Origin: Tetragenococcus halophilus subsp. halophilus DSM 20339
GTDB taxonomy: Bacteria; Bacillota; Bacilli; Lactobacillales; Enterococcaceae
DNA: 64,000 bases
NCBI RefSeq assembly: GCF_003841405.1
Contig: NZ_PXYA01000001.1
Span: forward strand, 1,054,001-1,118,000
Reading direction: 5' to 3'
In this document: positions 49,772 to 59,537 of the stretch, in pieces
Layout of the letters: the number at the start of each line of letters is the position of its first letter
How positions within the stretch are numbered: position 1 is the stretch's first letter
The notes under the pieces: generated by a model
Database searches by the model: none
What the model saw: only the letters and a program-made list of their open reading frames with translations
What the model was told of the DNA's origin: nothing
Made by a program: the position numbers and the translations under genes

Positions 49772-51538
49772 TTATTCATAATCACTGGCTGCGACCTCTT
49801 CAAAATTATCGGCGCCACCAAGGTCTTTAATACGTATAGTTTCATCTTCTACGACCAAATTCGCTTTTTTATAGCGGAAATACTGATTATTATGATCTGT
49901 ATCATCATCATAATAAGTATCGTAATTAACAACATATTGTACATCGTAACTATTTTCTCCTGTACGCGTGACGTCTTCTACTTCTTGCAAATAACACACC
50001 ACATAATCTTTTTTATCGGACTTTCGACTAGGACCAATAAAGTTATCTTTAAAATCGATAAATTCCTCATTATCCGTACCGCCAGAAAAATAACCAGCTA
50101 ACGACTTAGTATCTGTTTCATCAAAATCAAGATCTTCATCTGTATAATCAGAGACATCGAAATACAGTTCGTCCAATCGACTTTCAATGTCAAACTCGTC
50201 TATTTCCTCTTCTACATCTAAAGTGACATAAGCTGTACTGTCGACATAATCTGTAGGTTCAACTGTTTCGGTATCAGAATTGATCTCTTCATCTTCAAAG
50301 CTTTGTTTAAGTTGTACTTTGTAAGGCTTTTGGGTTGGAACGACATCTATACTATAAATGTCATCTTCTTTATCAAATGCTTCGGCCCTTTTATCATTAA
50401 TATAAAAATCGCCACTTGTCGCATTCGTGTCTGGAACAATATGAAAACTTTCGGGTTGGAAAGTGCTTTGGTCTTGACTATAGTCTTTTTCCAAATATTC
50501 ATCTCCGTCAAAATCTAGTGGCGTTGAAAGTAATTCTAAATCACCTAACTCTTGCTTTATCCGCAAGTTTCCATCCTCATTCCAAATAAAGCCAGCCCCT
50601 TCTAACTCCCCATCTTTAATAGTACCCACTGACTGTCCATTAAACAGTAGCTCTCCAGAAGAAATATCCGAATCGACGTCAAATTTCACTTTTTTAGCTG
50701 CAAAAGATAACTCTCGACTACCATCATTTTCTAAATTTTCGCGATTCACTTGCTCAACATTTTGTTCGATTTCCTCTTCTTGACCATTACTTTGAAAACG
50801 ACCATCTAATTGATAAGCTCCAGGAACTAGTGGACCTAATTTCCAAGTGTAATCTTCATTATCAGATGTTCCCTCTTCTTTATCGTTTACTTTTAGTTGC
50901 ATATTTTCAACATTAGTGTTCACATCAAGATAAAAAGGTTGTATGACCAAATCGTATTTATCAAACAAAAAGAAATACTTGCCATCTTTTTTCAAATAAA
51001 GGTCTTGACGCTTATCATTTATATTTTGCAAGTTTTCACTGATATAATTGCTATAATCTTTGTTATCTTTTGTATAATTAGTAAATGTACTTAAATTATC
51101 CGCTTTTGGTTTAAAATTTTTATCTGAAGAAACAACCGTTTCAGCTAATTCTTCAGGATCATTTTTTGCTAATACCTTTTGATAACGTTCTATTTGTTGC
51201 TCTTTGGAATAATAATGCTCTCCATATTTATATAACCCAACACTAACTATAAGCAAAACTACTAAACCAGCTAATAAAGTATTATATAATTTTTTATGTT
51301 TATAATAAGCAGTAAGCACTTTCGAAAGTTCTTGCTTTTCTTTTGCTTTACTACTTGCTTGTAAACTTGTGCCACAAGATTCACAAAAACGAGCAGTTGT
51401 TTGGTTTTCTTTACCACAATTAGGGCAAATGTTGCCTTTACTTTGGGATTCAGTTTTTTCTACCAGCTTTTTACCACAAACTTCACAAAAATTATGATCG
51501 TCTGAATACTCCTTTTTACAATGATTACAATATTTCAT
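49772..51538 (-). CDS. TcaA-like zinc-ribbon membrane-anchored protein
   Basis: A 588-residue protein. Two zinc ribbons (CNHCKKEYSDDHNFCEVC and CPNCGKENQTTARFCESC) lie in the cytoplasmic N-terminus, one helix at about residues 88-106, then a very acidic extracellular region of about 480 residues containing the TcaA-type repeat domains and a C-terminal NTF2-like part. TcaA in staphylococci affects glycopeptide susceptibility and cell-wall polymer attachment. The exceptional Asp/Glu content of the exposed part is unusual. It is the first gene of a two-gene operon. Confidence 0.8.
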   Translation of the reverse strand: MKYCNHCKKEYSDDHNFCEVCGKKLVEKTESQSKGNICPNCGKENQTTARFCESCGTSLQASSKAKEKQELSKVLTAYYKHKKLYNTLLAGLVVLLIVSVGLYKYGEHYYSKEQQIERYQKVLAKNDPEELAETVVSSDKNFKPKADNLSTFTNYTKDNKDYSNYISENLQNINDKRQDLYLKKDGKYFFLFDKYDLVIQPFYLDVNTNVENMQLKVNDKEEGTSDNEDYTWKLGPLVPGAYQLDGRFQSNGQEEEIEQNVEQVNRENLENDGSRELSFAAKKVKFDVDSDISSGELLFNGQSVGTIKDGELEGAGFIWNEDGNLRIKQELGDLELLSTPLDFDGDEYLEKDYSQDQSTFQPESFHIVPDTNATSGDFYINDKRAEAFDKEDDIYSIDVVPTQKPYKVQLKQSFEDEEINSDTETVEPTDYVDSTAYVTLDVEEEIDEFDIESRLDELYFDVSDYTDEDLDFDETDTKSLAGYFSGGTDNEEFIDFKDNFIGPSRKSDKKDYVVCYLQEVEDVTRTGENSYDVQYVVNYDTYYDDDTDHNNQYFRYKKANLVVEDETIRIKDLGGADNFEEVAASDYE

Positions 51539-51712
51539 TTTCTCACTCCTCCAACAAATTCAACAACACCTAATACTCTATTTATATTCTTGCATTAAAC
51601 GTTAGTAAATTACAAGCTTTATATTAAACTTTTTACTGAATTTTTTTAAGCACCTCTTTAATTTTTTCATTTTTATTATATAATAGATGTAATTTAAGAA
51701 AGGAGAGAAATA

Positions 51713-52510
51713 ATGAAGAACGCTTTACTTCCCCAAAATGATCAAAGACAACTAGAGAAAAAATTCAATCCAAAGTTAAACGAGCTACCTGCCTTCCATC
51801 TTAGCCAACCTTATTTTCCAGTTGATTTAGATTTATTACACAAAGAAATCGCTACTAGCAATCAGGCTAATTTTAAAGAAGAAATTTATGCTATTCTTCC
51901 TTACGGCAAACACTACACGCAATCATTTATCATTTATAAAGACACCATAAGAGAAGTTGACAATTCAGCTAATTTACTAGCTGAAAAATTTTTAAAACAA
52001 CACTTACATATGGAAATGGAAAGTTATAAAAAAACGATGAAAGTATTTTTAAATAAAAACATTCATACCATGCCAATTGCTAATCATGACTTTAGTTTAG
52101 TTCCTTTTAGTCTAGATTTTCGCCCTACGACCTACAGCTGGATTAATCCTGGGAAAATTAAAGAATTATTTTTCAAAGCAAACAATGCACGCACGATTAT
52201 TCAATTGACCAATTGCTTTAATATCGAAATCGATCGCCAACAACGCGCAATTTTAAATCGAATGAAGCGGGGATTTTTAATTCATGGAATTGTCAAGCGT
52301 GATATTGAAAACCAACCGATCAATGTAACAATGAATTTACTGGAATATTTAGGTATCAGTTCCACCCGTATCACCAGAAAAGTTACTAGAGATGTACAAT
52401 ATCAACATATCCCAGGCTTTGCCAATGACTTTTATCAAAAATACCAAGAAATCCATGATGCTATGGTTATTGAAAAATATTTTAATGAAAATTTTCTGCC
52501 AAAAAAATGA
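51713..52510 (+). CDS. ComK-like competence transcription factor
   Basis: A 265-residue cytoplasmic protein. It is collinear with ComK: IYAILPYGKHYTQSFIIYKD matches the N-terminal strand pair, and VPFSLDFRPTTYSWINPGKI corresponds to the diagnostic FPTLSSTRPQCGWIS region. It is longer than B. subtilis ComK (192 residues) at both ends. ComK activates DNA-uptake genes in Bacillus; in Enterococcaceae the role of the homologue is not settled. AAAGGAG precedes the ATG. No com operon lies nearby. Assignment is by motif and layout, so moderate confidence. Confidence 0.7.
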   Translation: MKNALLPQNDQRQLEKKFNPKLNELPAFHLSQPYFPVDLDLLHKEIATSNQANFKEEIYAILPYGKHYTQSFIIYKDTIREVDNSANLLAEKFLKQHLHMEMESYKKTMKVFLNKNIHTMPIANHDFSLVPFSLDFRPTTYSWINPGKIKELFFKANNARTIIQLTNCFNIEIDRQQRAILNRMKRGFLIHGIVKRDIENQPINVTMNLLEYLGISSTRITRKVTRDVQYQHIPGFANDFYQKYQEIHDAMVIEKYFNENFLPKK

Positions 52511-52525
52511 AAGCGATTAACAAAA

Positions 52526-52566
52526 ATGAGCTCTGTGACCATCATCATCACAAAGCTCATTTTTTT
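52526..52566. terminator. Bidirectional terminator
   Basis: AAAAATGAGCT and AGCTCATTTTT, with an inner GTGA/TCAC, between the convergent comK-like and galU genes. Confidence 0.9.
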
Positions 52567-53434
52567 AAAGTTTAGTTGACATATTTTTTAAATAACTTTT
52601 TAGCTCTTCTTTTGTATCTGGATGTTGCAAACCGTATTCGATATTTGCCTCTAACAATCCAATTTTAGTTCCTACATCATAACGTTTTCCCTTAAATTCT
52701 TGCGCAAATACACGTTGTGTTTTATTTAATTCATCAATAGCATCTGTTAATTGAATCTCACCACCCTGATCAGGTTCCTGCTTTTCTAACAAATCAAAAA
52801 TTTCTGGTGTTAGAAGGTAACGTCCAATAATAGCCAAATTAGAGGGGGCTTTATCGGGGGCTGGTTTTTCAACAAATGAATTCACGTCATATAAACCTTT
52901 GTCTACTTCGCCATTAGGTTCAATCACACCATATTTTGAGGTGTCTTTATGTGGAACAGACATCACCGCTAATGTCGAAGCCTTTGTTTTTTCGTAATCA
53001 TTGATCAACTGCTTGGTCAAAGGAACTTTATTGCTGGTAATATCATCACCTAGCATTACCACAAAAGGTTCGTCGCCTACAAATGCTTTAGCCTGTAAAA
53101 CAGCATGACCTAAACCTAACGGACGTTTTTGACGTACAAAATGTAGGTTGATATCTGTTGTTTCTTCTACTAACTTCAGTAATTCGGTTTTGCCTGTTCG
53201 TTTTAAGTTTTGCTCGAGTTCTATATTTGCATCAAAATGATCTTCAATTGGACGTTTGGCTTTACCTGTGACAACCAAAATATCTTCAATCCCTGAAGCC
53301 ATCGCTTCTTCTACAATAAATTGAATCGTAGGTTTATCTACGATTGGCAACATTTCTTTAGCAACTGCCTTGGTAGCCGGCAAAAAACGCGTGCCTAAAC
53401 CAGCCGCTGGAATAACTGCTTTTCTAACTTTCAT
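52565..53434 (-). CDS. galU: UTP-glucose-1-phosphate uridylyltransferase
   Basis: A 289-residue nucleotidyltransferase that makes UDP-glucose for glycolipid, teichoic acid and capsule synthesis. The nucleotide loop is [21 protein letters not shown], the sugar-binding parts are [10 protein letters not shown] and LGDD, and FVEKP with GEIQLTDAI completes the signature. Length is normal for the family. It starts at ATG 53434. The upstream region is occupied by the small-RNA repeats transcribed in the same direction. Confidence 0.96.
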   Translation of the reverse strand: MKVRKAVIPAAGLGTRFLPATKAVAKEMLPIVDKPTIQFIVEEAMASGIEDILVVTGKAKRPIEDHFDANIELEQNLKRTGKTELLKLVEETTDINLHFVRQKRPLGLGHAVLQAKAFVGDEPFVVMLGDDITSNKVPLTKQLINDYEKTKASTLAVMSVPHKDTSKYGVIEPNGEVDKGLYDVNSFVEKPAPDKAPSNLAIIGRYLLTPEIFDLLEKQEPDQGGEIQLTDAIDELNKTQRVFAQEFKGKRYDVGTKIGLLEANIEYGLQHPDTKEELKSYLKNMSTKL

Positions 53435-53511
53435 TTTCCACGCTCATCCTTTTCTTTTGAATTGTATTTATTATAACATAACGTTAGTTAAAAATACGTG
53501 AAGAAAATCAG

Positions 53512-53593
53512 CAAAAAAAGACCCGCCAGCGGGTAACTGACGGGAAAGGAGTTAAAAATGAAAAAGTGTTTATAGGGTTGTTTCGTTGGTACA
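53512..53593 (-). ncRNA. Predicted anti-Shine-Dalgarno small RNA, copy 1
   Basis: On the minus strand a conserved block begins GUACCAACGAAACAACCC and runs through UUUUUCAUUUUUAACUCCUU into a hairpin, CCCGUCAG (53544-53537) with CUGGCGGG (53529-53522), and a UCUUUUUUU tail. The stem has one A-C mismatch. The single-stranded CUCCUUU plus UUUUUCAU is complementary to a ribosome site with AUG. Length about 80 nt. A start-point near 53592 is inferred from where similarity between copies begins; the AT-rich stretch just upstream may hold the -10 box. Confidence 0.65.
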
Positions 53594-53702
53594 ATTATTA
53601 ATATAAACAAATTTTTTGAACAAATTATGATCATTTTATTTTAATTCAATAAAAATTAAAACTTTATTTGGTTTACAGATTTGCTTCAATATCAATTACT
53701 AT

Positions 53703-53783
53703 AAAAAAACGAACCCACCAGGGGGTAACTGGTGGGAAAGGAGTTAAAATGAAAAAGTGTTTATAGGGTTGCTTCGTTGGTAC
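53703..53783 (-). ncRNA. Predicted anti-Shine-Dalgarno small RNA, copy 2
   Basis: Same layout as copy 1, about 190 bp upstream of it. The stem is CCCACCAG with CUGGUGGG (53736-53729 and 53721-53714), a perfect 8-bp stem with bases changed on both sides relative to copies 1 and 3. The T-tract is interrupted (GGGTTCGTTTTTTT). Upstream on the minus strand GTTACATTATAG resembles a -10 region. The space between copies and up to 53885 is AT-rich and has no gene. Confidence 0.65.
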
Positions 53784-53885
53784 AACTATAATGTAACTAA
53801 TTTTTATGAAAAATATGTGACGAAACTATTTTGATTAAATTAAATTATTAATAACAGTAGCAGAAAATATTAGTTTTTAACATAA

Positions 53886-54392
53886 TCAACGCCAATAAGA
53901 AAATAGTATTCCTTGTTTGCCATAAATTGGATCGTTATCAGGTATCAAAACTTCATTAATATTATTCAATTTTTCTGGACGTTCTTCTTTTTTCCCATAG
54001 CAAATATCATAATCCTGTCCATTGGGATAAGCCCCAATAACCGAAAAATCAGCTTGTTTTTCCAGCAATTTATGGCCTGTACCTGCCGGTAAAATGAATA
54101 CATCTCCTTGTTGGGCCTCTAACTGTTCGCCATTTTCACCACCCATTTGTAACAATGCACTCCCACTATCAACTACGAGAACTTCATGTGAGTTGCTATG
54201 ATAATGGTGATAAGGAAATACGCCATTGCGCCAAGCATTTGACCAATGATTTTGATAAAGTATTTGCATTGCTTCTTCCTCTGCTTCCATGACATTTTTA
54301 TAAATAAGTAGAGGAAACTGAGAATTGTTAGGAATTGATCCATCATCCATAAAATAAAGCGCTTGAACCTTTACCTCATCTTGTCTTTTCAT
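53886..54392 (-). CDS. Cupin-domain protein (YjlB-like)
   Basis: A 168-residue single-domain cupin. The metal-site motif is HHYHSNSHEVLVVDSG (cupin motif 1) with PAGTGHKLLE (motif 2). The C-terminal part FSVIGAYPNGQDYD is typical of the YjlB group, whose reaction is unknown. It is probably a metal-dependent small-molecule enzyme. Likely monocistronic. Confidence 0.82.
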   Translation of the reverse strand: MKRQDEVKVQALYFMDDGSIPNNSQFPLLIYKNVMEAEEEAMQILYQNHWSNAWRNGVFPYHHYHSNSHEVLVVDSGSALLQMGGENGEQLEAQQGDVFILPAGTGHKLLEKQADFSVIGAYPNGQDYDICYGKKEERPEKLNNINEVLIPDNDPIYGKQGILFSYWR

Positions 54393-54617
54393 GAAAATGC
54401 CTCCTCTATTTAAATTATAGCATCCCTTTATCTAGGGTTAAAATAAAAGGAAATAGCGCAAATATTAATTTACCTTACGTTTATTTTCATTAATTTTCCT
54501 AGGTTTTTAAATTACCATAAACTAAATAAAGTTATCATTACCTAACTAGCTATTTTAATTTTGTTATTTTACAGTATCTATTGTAATAGCAATAAAGAAA
54601 GGACGTGTTCGTTTAAA

Positions 54618-54845
54618 ATGCTAACAAAATCTAATGTTATTTCCGTACAAATAAGGAAAGTGTTTTATCCATTTATTATCGCCAGAGATAGCAACGGACA
54701 TTATCTTTATTTAAATCTTAATATGGCTGAGCGTAAAGATACAGTCTTTTGGGAGATCATGTTAAAAATTGCAGAGGCCGATCTATGGCTTCCTATTGAT
54801 AAAGATTCTTATCAACTCTTAGAATATGACTGGCTAGAAGTTTAA
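54618..54845 (+). CDS. Small hypothetical protein
   Basis: 75 residues from ATG 54618; the open frame extends upstream to a TTG at 54561, but neither start has a well-spaced ribosome site (AAAGGA lies 14 bp before the ATG). The sequence has alternating hydrophobic strands (VISVQIRKVFYPFIIARD) and an acidic C-terminus ending in YDWLEV. I recognise no family. A terminator follows, which supports expression. Confidence 0.5.
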   Translation: MLTKSNVISVQIRKVFYPFIIARDSNGHYLYLNLNMAERKDTVFWEIMLKIAEADLWLPIDKDSYQLLEYDWLEV

Positions 54846-54854
54846 ATTAAATTC

Positions 54855-54898
54855 AAAAAGTTACAGAATTGATGTAAAGTTAATTTCTGTAACTTTTT
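54855..54898. terminator. Terminator
   Basis: AAAAGTTACAGAA pairs with TTCTGTAACTTTT, followed by T on the plus strand, after the small hypothetical gene. It may also serve the minus-strand MFS gene. Confidence 0.85.
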
Positions 54899-54926
54899 TC
54901 GTGGACATAAAATGTTTTCTAATAAA

Positions 54927-56222
54927 CTAAGAAGTCTGTTTTGTTAAGGTTTCTTTTTCAATCAGTTCATTAATTTCTTGTTTTGCATCTTTCATCAATA
55001 ATAACGCTTCTTTATTTTTTTACAACTAAAATTGTCAGACCACAGGCGATACTTACTACTGATAGAAAGCCAAAAGCAAGTATAAATGACCCGTTTCCTA
55101 TTTCAATCAGTTGACCTAAAATCATAGGGGATAAAAAACCGCCTAAGGTGCCTCCAGTATTAATAATCCCAATAGCAGAGCCTATGGAATGCTCATCCAT
55201 AATTTTGTGTGGTAAAGTAAAAATCGCCGTAAAACCCGAAACTACGACCATACTAAGTAAAATTAACGCTAGCATTGAAAAAATCAAATAATTGGAAAAT
55301 ACAAATAACAAAACCAATACAGCAGATATCAACGATACAGAGAAAATAAATCCTTTTTCTTTACCCAAAAATATTTTCGTCAAAATCGAACCAGCAAAAA
55401 TCGTTCCCAAGGTTTGAAATACGGCATTAGCAGAAAGTAAATAACCAATTGTTGTGATATCTAAACTGAATTTTTGTTCCAAAAAAGATGGTAACCATGA
55501 CATATTGCCATACATGACGATATTGATTAAAAGCATCGCAAAAAATAAGATCAATACATTTCGATCTTTCAATAATTTTTTGAACGAAGCCGAATTTTGC
55601 ACGGGACCTTTTTTTACAGCTAAATCTTTAGGGACAAAAAGCGCTACTAGAATAATTGATAATACAAATAATAACCCTAGTACTATATAACCATAACGCC
55701 AATTCATACTAATTAAATTAGCCCCTATCGTAAATGCTAAAACACCACCAATACCAGAGGTGGATAACATTAAAGATTGTACAAAAGTACGTCCTTCTTG
55801 GGCAAAATTTTCTGCAACAGCTTTTGAACAACTAGGCGGATAACCTCCGTGCCCTACACCAGCAAAAAATCGAATGACCAGAAATAACATAAAACTACTT
55901 ACTGCACCAAAAGCAAATGAAAAGAATGCAATAATTCCTAAAGATAGTAATAGTACCTTTTTTGCACCGATTTTATCTGCTAACCAACCGCCTGGAATTT
56001 GCATTAATGAGTAACCTAAGAAAAATAATGACATAATCAAACCCGTTTGATTCGCCGCTAAGTTATATTCTGCTGCAATCGGAATAATTGCGGTAGAAAT
56101 CATTGTCTTATCCATATATACCATTGAATAACCGATCATTAATGCGAAAATAATACCAAAAGTATTTTTGGCTTTTCCTGTTCAATATTTGTTTCCAAGT
56201 TTTTCCACTGCCTTTCCAACAT
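54927..56222 (-). pseudogene. MFS transporter (anion:cation symporter type) with frameshifts near both ends
   Basis: The main frame (56139-55012, 375 residues) carries 11-12 helices, with GYSMVYMDKTM, GWLADKIGAKK and RFFAGVGHGGYPPSCSK typical of the ACS family of organic anion symporters. A well-spaced start (GGAG, ATG at 56222) reads MLERQWKNLETNIEQEK in another frame, and one extra A near 56180 would join it to AKNTFGIIFALMIGYS. At the other end the frame stops at a seven-A run near 55011; one extra A would add NKEALLLMKDAKQEINELIE and run to a stop at 54927. Either decay or assembly error. Confidence 0.78.
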
Positions 56223-56354
56223 ATTTTTACTCCAAATAATTTTCAAAAAATGAATATAAATTACTTCATCGATTTTGTTCTTATTCTAGTCTCTTTTATT
56301 ATAACATGCGTTCAAAAAATTTAATTAAAATAAAAAGAGCTACAGAATTCACAG

Positions 56355-56398
56355 CAAAAAAACTGCAAAGCTATTATAGTAGCTTTGCAGAACTTTTT
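56355..56398 (-). terminator. Terminator of the EIIC-like gene
   Basis: CTGCAAAGCTA pairs with TAGCTTTGCAG, with TTTTTTT on the minus-strand side. Confidence 0.9.
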
Positions 56399-56419
56399 TC
56401 ATTATATTTTTTTAAAATG

Positions 56420-57457
56420 TTATCCCAAAAATTCAAATACTTCTTGCCGTTTATATAAATTCAACACTTTTTCACAGGCATATTGCGAAACAATCGCAGC
56501 AACAGCTGGGACAACAATCCAACAAATAAGCGCCATAATAGGTGCTTGACCACCATCAATCGCCGCAAATGGCCCTACTAGACCTACCAAACCAAAACCA
56601 GCAGAAGCTGGTGTTCCTGTAATACCTAAAAATGCTACAGGAAGAGCAGCTACAATAGCTGTGAAAAAGCATGGTACTAAGATAATAGGCTTACGGAACA
56701 AGTTTGGCATCATCATTTTCATTGCGCCTAAAGCAATTGCGATGGTAATACCTGATTTATTAATTCTCCATGAATTAACAACTAAAACAATAGTCGTCGC
56801 GCCGACACCCATTGCTGCGGCACCGGCAGCAACGCCATCCAATTGAATCGCTAAACCAATAGCAATGGTTGAGATTGGGGAAATAATCAATAGAGCAAAT
56901 GAACAAGAAATCAAAATACTCATCAAAACCGGCTGTAAAGTTGTAAATGTATTAATAGCTGTACCAATAGCTGCAGAGATAGCAGTAATATAAGGATATA
57001 AATAAAGGCCGATTAAGCTTGCTCCAGTACCAACAACAATAGGAGTTCCAATAATTTCAACTGAACCAAATTTATCACCGATTAATAAAATTAAGCCTAC
57101 AGCAATTGCTGCTGTGATCATCGTATTGATAATATCACCAGTACCAGCACCTATAAACGCTCCTGCTTCATCATTAAATTGGATTGAACCAGAGCCAATT
57201 AAAGCCGCAACACCGACAACTGACATTCGCATCGGATTTAAATTAAATTGTAGTCCAATCAAAAAACCGATAACTGCAGGGGTTGCAATTTGAAAAAGTT
57301 CCGTCGTCTGAGTCCAAGTAACTGCAAATGAATTATCTCCAAAGGCTCCTAATATGACAGATAAAACCGCATTGGGGATTAACCCAACAATAATTCCTGT
57401 TGCTGTTCCTGCTAATATTTTATTCAAAAACCTTTTCGGTGTTAGTGCTTCTTCCAT
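56420..57457 (-). CDS. PfoR-like membrane protein, PTS_EIIC_2 domain
   Basis: A 345-residue protein with about ten glycine- and alanine-rich helices. It matches the PTS_EIIC_2/PfoR group by LAGTATGIIVGLIPNAVL, NPMRMSVVGVAALIGSG and GLVGPFAAIDG. There is no EIIA or EIIB domain and no phosphorylatable His or Cys motif. Family members are annotated as PTS-like permeases or as the regulator PfoR; the substrate is unknown. AAGGGAAG precedes the ATG. Upstream (57458-57660) no gene is seen. Confidence 0.75.
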   Translation of the reverse strand: MEEALTPKRFLNKILAGTATGIIVGLIPNAVLSVILGAFGDNSFAVTWTQTTELFQIATPAVIGFLIGLQFNLNPMRMSVVGVAALIGSGSIQFNDEAGAFIGAGTGDIINTMITAAIAVGLILLIGDKFGSVEIIGTPIVVGTGASLIGLYLYPYITAISAAIGTAINTFTTLQPVLMSILISCSFALLIISPISTIAIGLAIQLDGVAAGAAAMGVGATTIVLVVNSWRINKSGITIAIALGAMKMMMPNLFRKPIILVPCFFTAIVAALPVAFLGITGTPASAGFGLVGLVGPFAAIDGGQAPIMALICWIVVPAVAAIVSQYACEKVLNLYKRQEVFEFLG

Positions 57458-57663
57458 AATTTTCGCTTCCCTTCAACTCCTATAAATTTCCTAAAACTTT
57501 ATAATAAGCCTTCTGCTATTTTCTATAGTTAAATTGAAAATTTTCAGAATTTTTATTTATCGATTATTATAACGAAAGCAAATCCAAATTGCAATAGAGT
57601 TGTCTGAAAATAACGAATATACTGATAATTTTTTTAATTAATCAGCATTTTCCTAAAAAAGCC

Positions 57664-59537
57664 ATCGAGTAGGAGACTAACCATTAATTGATTAGTCGAC
57701 CTCTCACACCACCGTACGTACGGTTCCGTATACGGCGGTTCAATAATTTAAGCTTTTATTTCTCAAGGATTTCAATGAAATCCTTGAGTTTCCATTGTTT
57801 GAACTTTTCTTTGCTGAAGATTCTATTTAGAAGTTTTGATTTTGAAATTCGCCAATACTGTTTCCGGCTATTCGCATACGTCATGGCCTCTTTATGAGAG
57901 GCCCCTCTTGCCTTCAGTTGGCGGTATTTCGTATCGACTTTCTTCCATCTTTTCCAAATCAAGGCTCGCAACCTATGTCGTAAGTATTCCATCTGTTTAG
58001 CTAGGAAAGTTTTTAGTTCTCCGTCTTTATAGTATTGAATCCAACCTTGGGTGTACTGATTGATGGTTTTGATCATCTCATCTAGCGTGCCCACCCTTTT
58101 TCGGTTCGTCAATCTTTTCAGCGTTCTTTTGAACTTTTGTTTGGCCGACGCTGTGGGTCGGCTCTTTACTTTCCCTTATCTTTTCTCATACGATAGCTCA
58201 GGTATTCTAATTGATGCGCCTTAATGATTTGGCTCTTTTCTTGATTCACCGTCAATCGTAATTTCTTTTCCAGGAATTGGGTAATACTTTCTTGGACTCT
58301 CTGAGCGGCCCGCTCGCTTTGGACAAAGATAATAAAATCGTCCGCGTATCGAATAAACCGATGGTTTCTTCTTTCGAGTTCCTTATCCAATTGGTCCAGA
58401 TAAACATTGGCTAAAAGAGGAGAAAGCGGGCTCCCTTGGGAGGCTCCTTTTGAAGTTGGACGAAGAATTTCGCCCTCCATTACTCCTGCGTTTAAGAAAT
58501 TCCAAATAAGTTGGAGAACGGCCTTTTCTTCGATGTACCATCGCATACGATGCATAAGTTTCTGATGGTTAATCGTGTCGAAATAGCTCTTTAAATCACA
58601 GTCGACAACCACGTCATAGCCTTCTTCATAATATTGGCCTGCCTTCGCTATTGCTTGTTGACAGCTTTTTCCAGGTCTAAACCCATAGCTGTTTTCCGAA
58701 AAGGTCGGGTCGATCAAGGGCGTGATGACTTGTAAAATCATTTGTTGTACTACGCGGTCCCGTACGACGGGGATGCTCAATTTTCGTTTCTTGCCGTTTC
58801 CTTTAGGAATTTCCACACGTTTTGTTGGTTGTGGGCGATAGGTCCCTTCTCTCAGCTTTTGTACAAAGGGACGACGATACTTGTTCAAATGAGATTTGAT
58901 TTCAGATACCGTCATATCATCGATTCCCGGTGCTCCTTTGTTCTTTTTGACTTTCTCGATCGCTCGATCTATATTCATTGAGCTGACGAGTTCGTTCATT
59001 AATGGAAAGCCACTTTGGTTCATCATCTTATTGTCGTGCTCCCTTACGCGCTCCTCATTTCTTCTTTTGCTTCCAGCTTATCCTTCCACGAGTGAGCTAC
59101 CTACCGGTCTTTACCACGGTATTGGCTGCGGTCCTGGTGAGCACGTCCACCTCCTTGTTTACTTCAAAGTTATTATTGTTCAGTCCTTCATATCCATAGG
59201 ATACTACTATGACCTTGGCTGACTTCTGCCTATTCGTTGTTACTACGATTTCTATCGCTAGGCAGACCTCCTCGGGTAAGGTGCGATAACTTTCCACTCA
59301 CGTCACCGCCTCATTTACTGTATGGGATTCGGGCAGTATTGGACTTTGCTTTGTTTTGCAAGCTCGTCCGTCCCAATTCAGCCTTCTTATGAGATTCCTG
59401 TTCGTCAGTGCGAGTGTTTGCCTCCAGCTTCCTTCAGATTCCGCCTCACGACGGACACCCTTGCTTTTAGCTAACAGTTCCTACTGCCAAGCCTGTAGTG
59501 GACTTTCACCACCAAGTTATCGCCCATGCCGAGCGCA
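57664..59537 (-). mobile_element. Group II intron B, second of a tandem pair
   Basis: Its 5' sequence TGCGCTCGGCATGGGCG at 59537 abuts the last base of intron A, so the expected first G of GTGCG is missing or replaced by T. Domain V is at about 57700-57740 (CGTACGTACGGTGG), and the 3' end is CTACTCGAT at 57664. The ribozyme part at 59027-59537 is close to that of intron A, with paired changes such as CCGTCGTGAGGCGG versus CCACTGCGAAGTGG. The maturase gene is frameshifted. Confidence 0.85.
57756..59026 (-). pseudogene. Intron B reverse transcriptase/maturase, frameshifted
   Basis: The first frame (59026-58166) has NKGAPGIDDMTVSE, VVDCDLKSYFDTI, GASQGSPLSPLLANVYL and the catalytic FIRYADDFIIFV. 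It ends early at YRMRKDKGK. The other frame continues with GKVKSRPTASAKQKFKRTLK and the X domain (INQYTQGWIQYYKDGEL, NSRKQYWRISKS) to 57756. One base is missing near 58170. The palm is intact but separated from the maturase domain. Confidence 0.9.

Noticed and set aside
53500..53800. The two repeats read as a CRISPR-like or plus-strand gene family
   Set aside because: Only two local copies with dissimilar AT-rich spacing; the plus-strand frame stops after five codons, whereas the hairpin shows paired changes.
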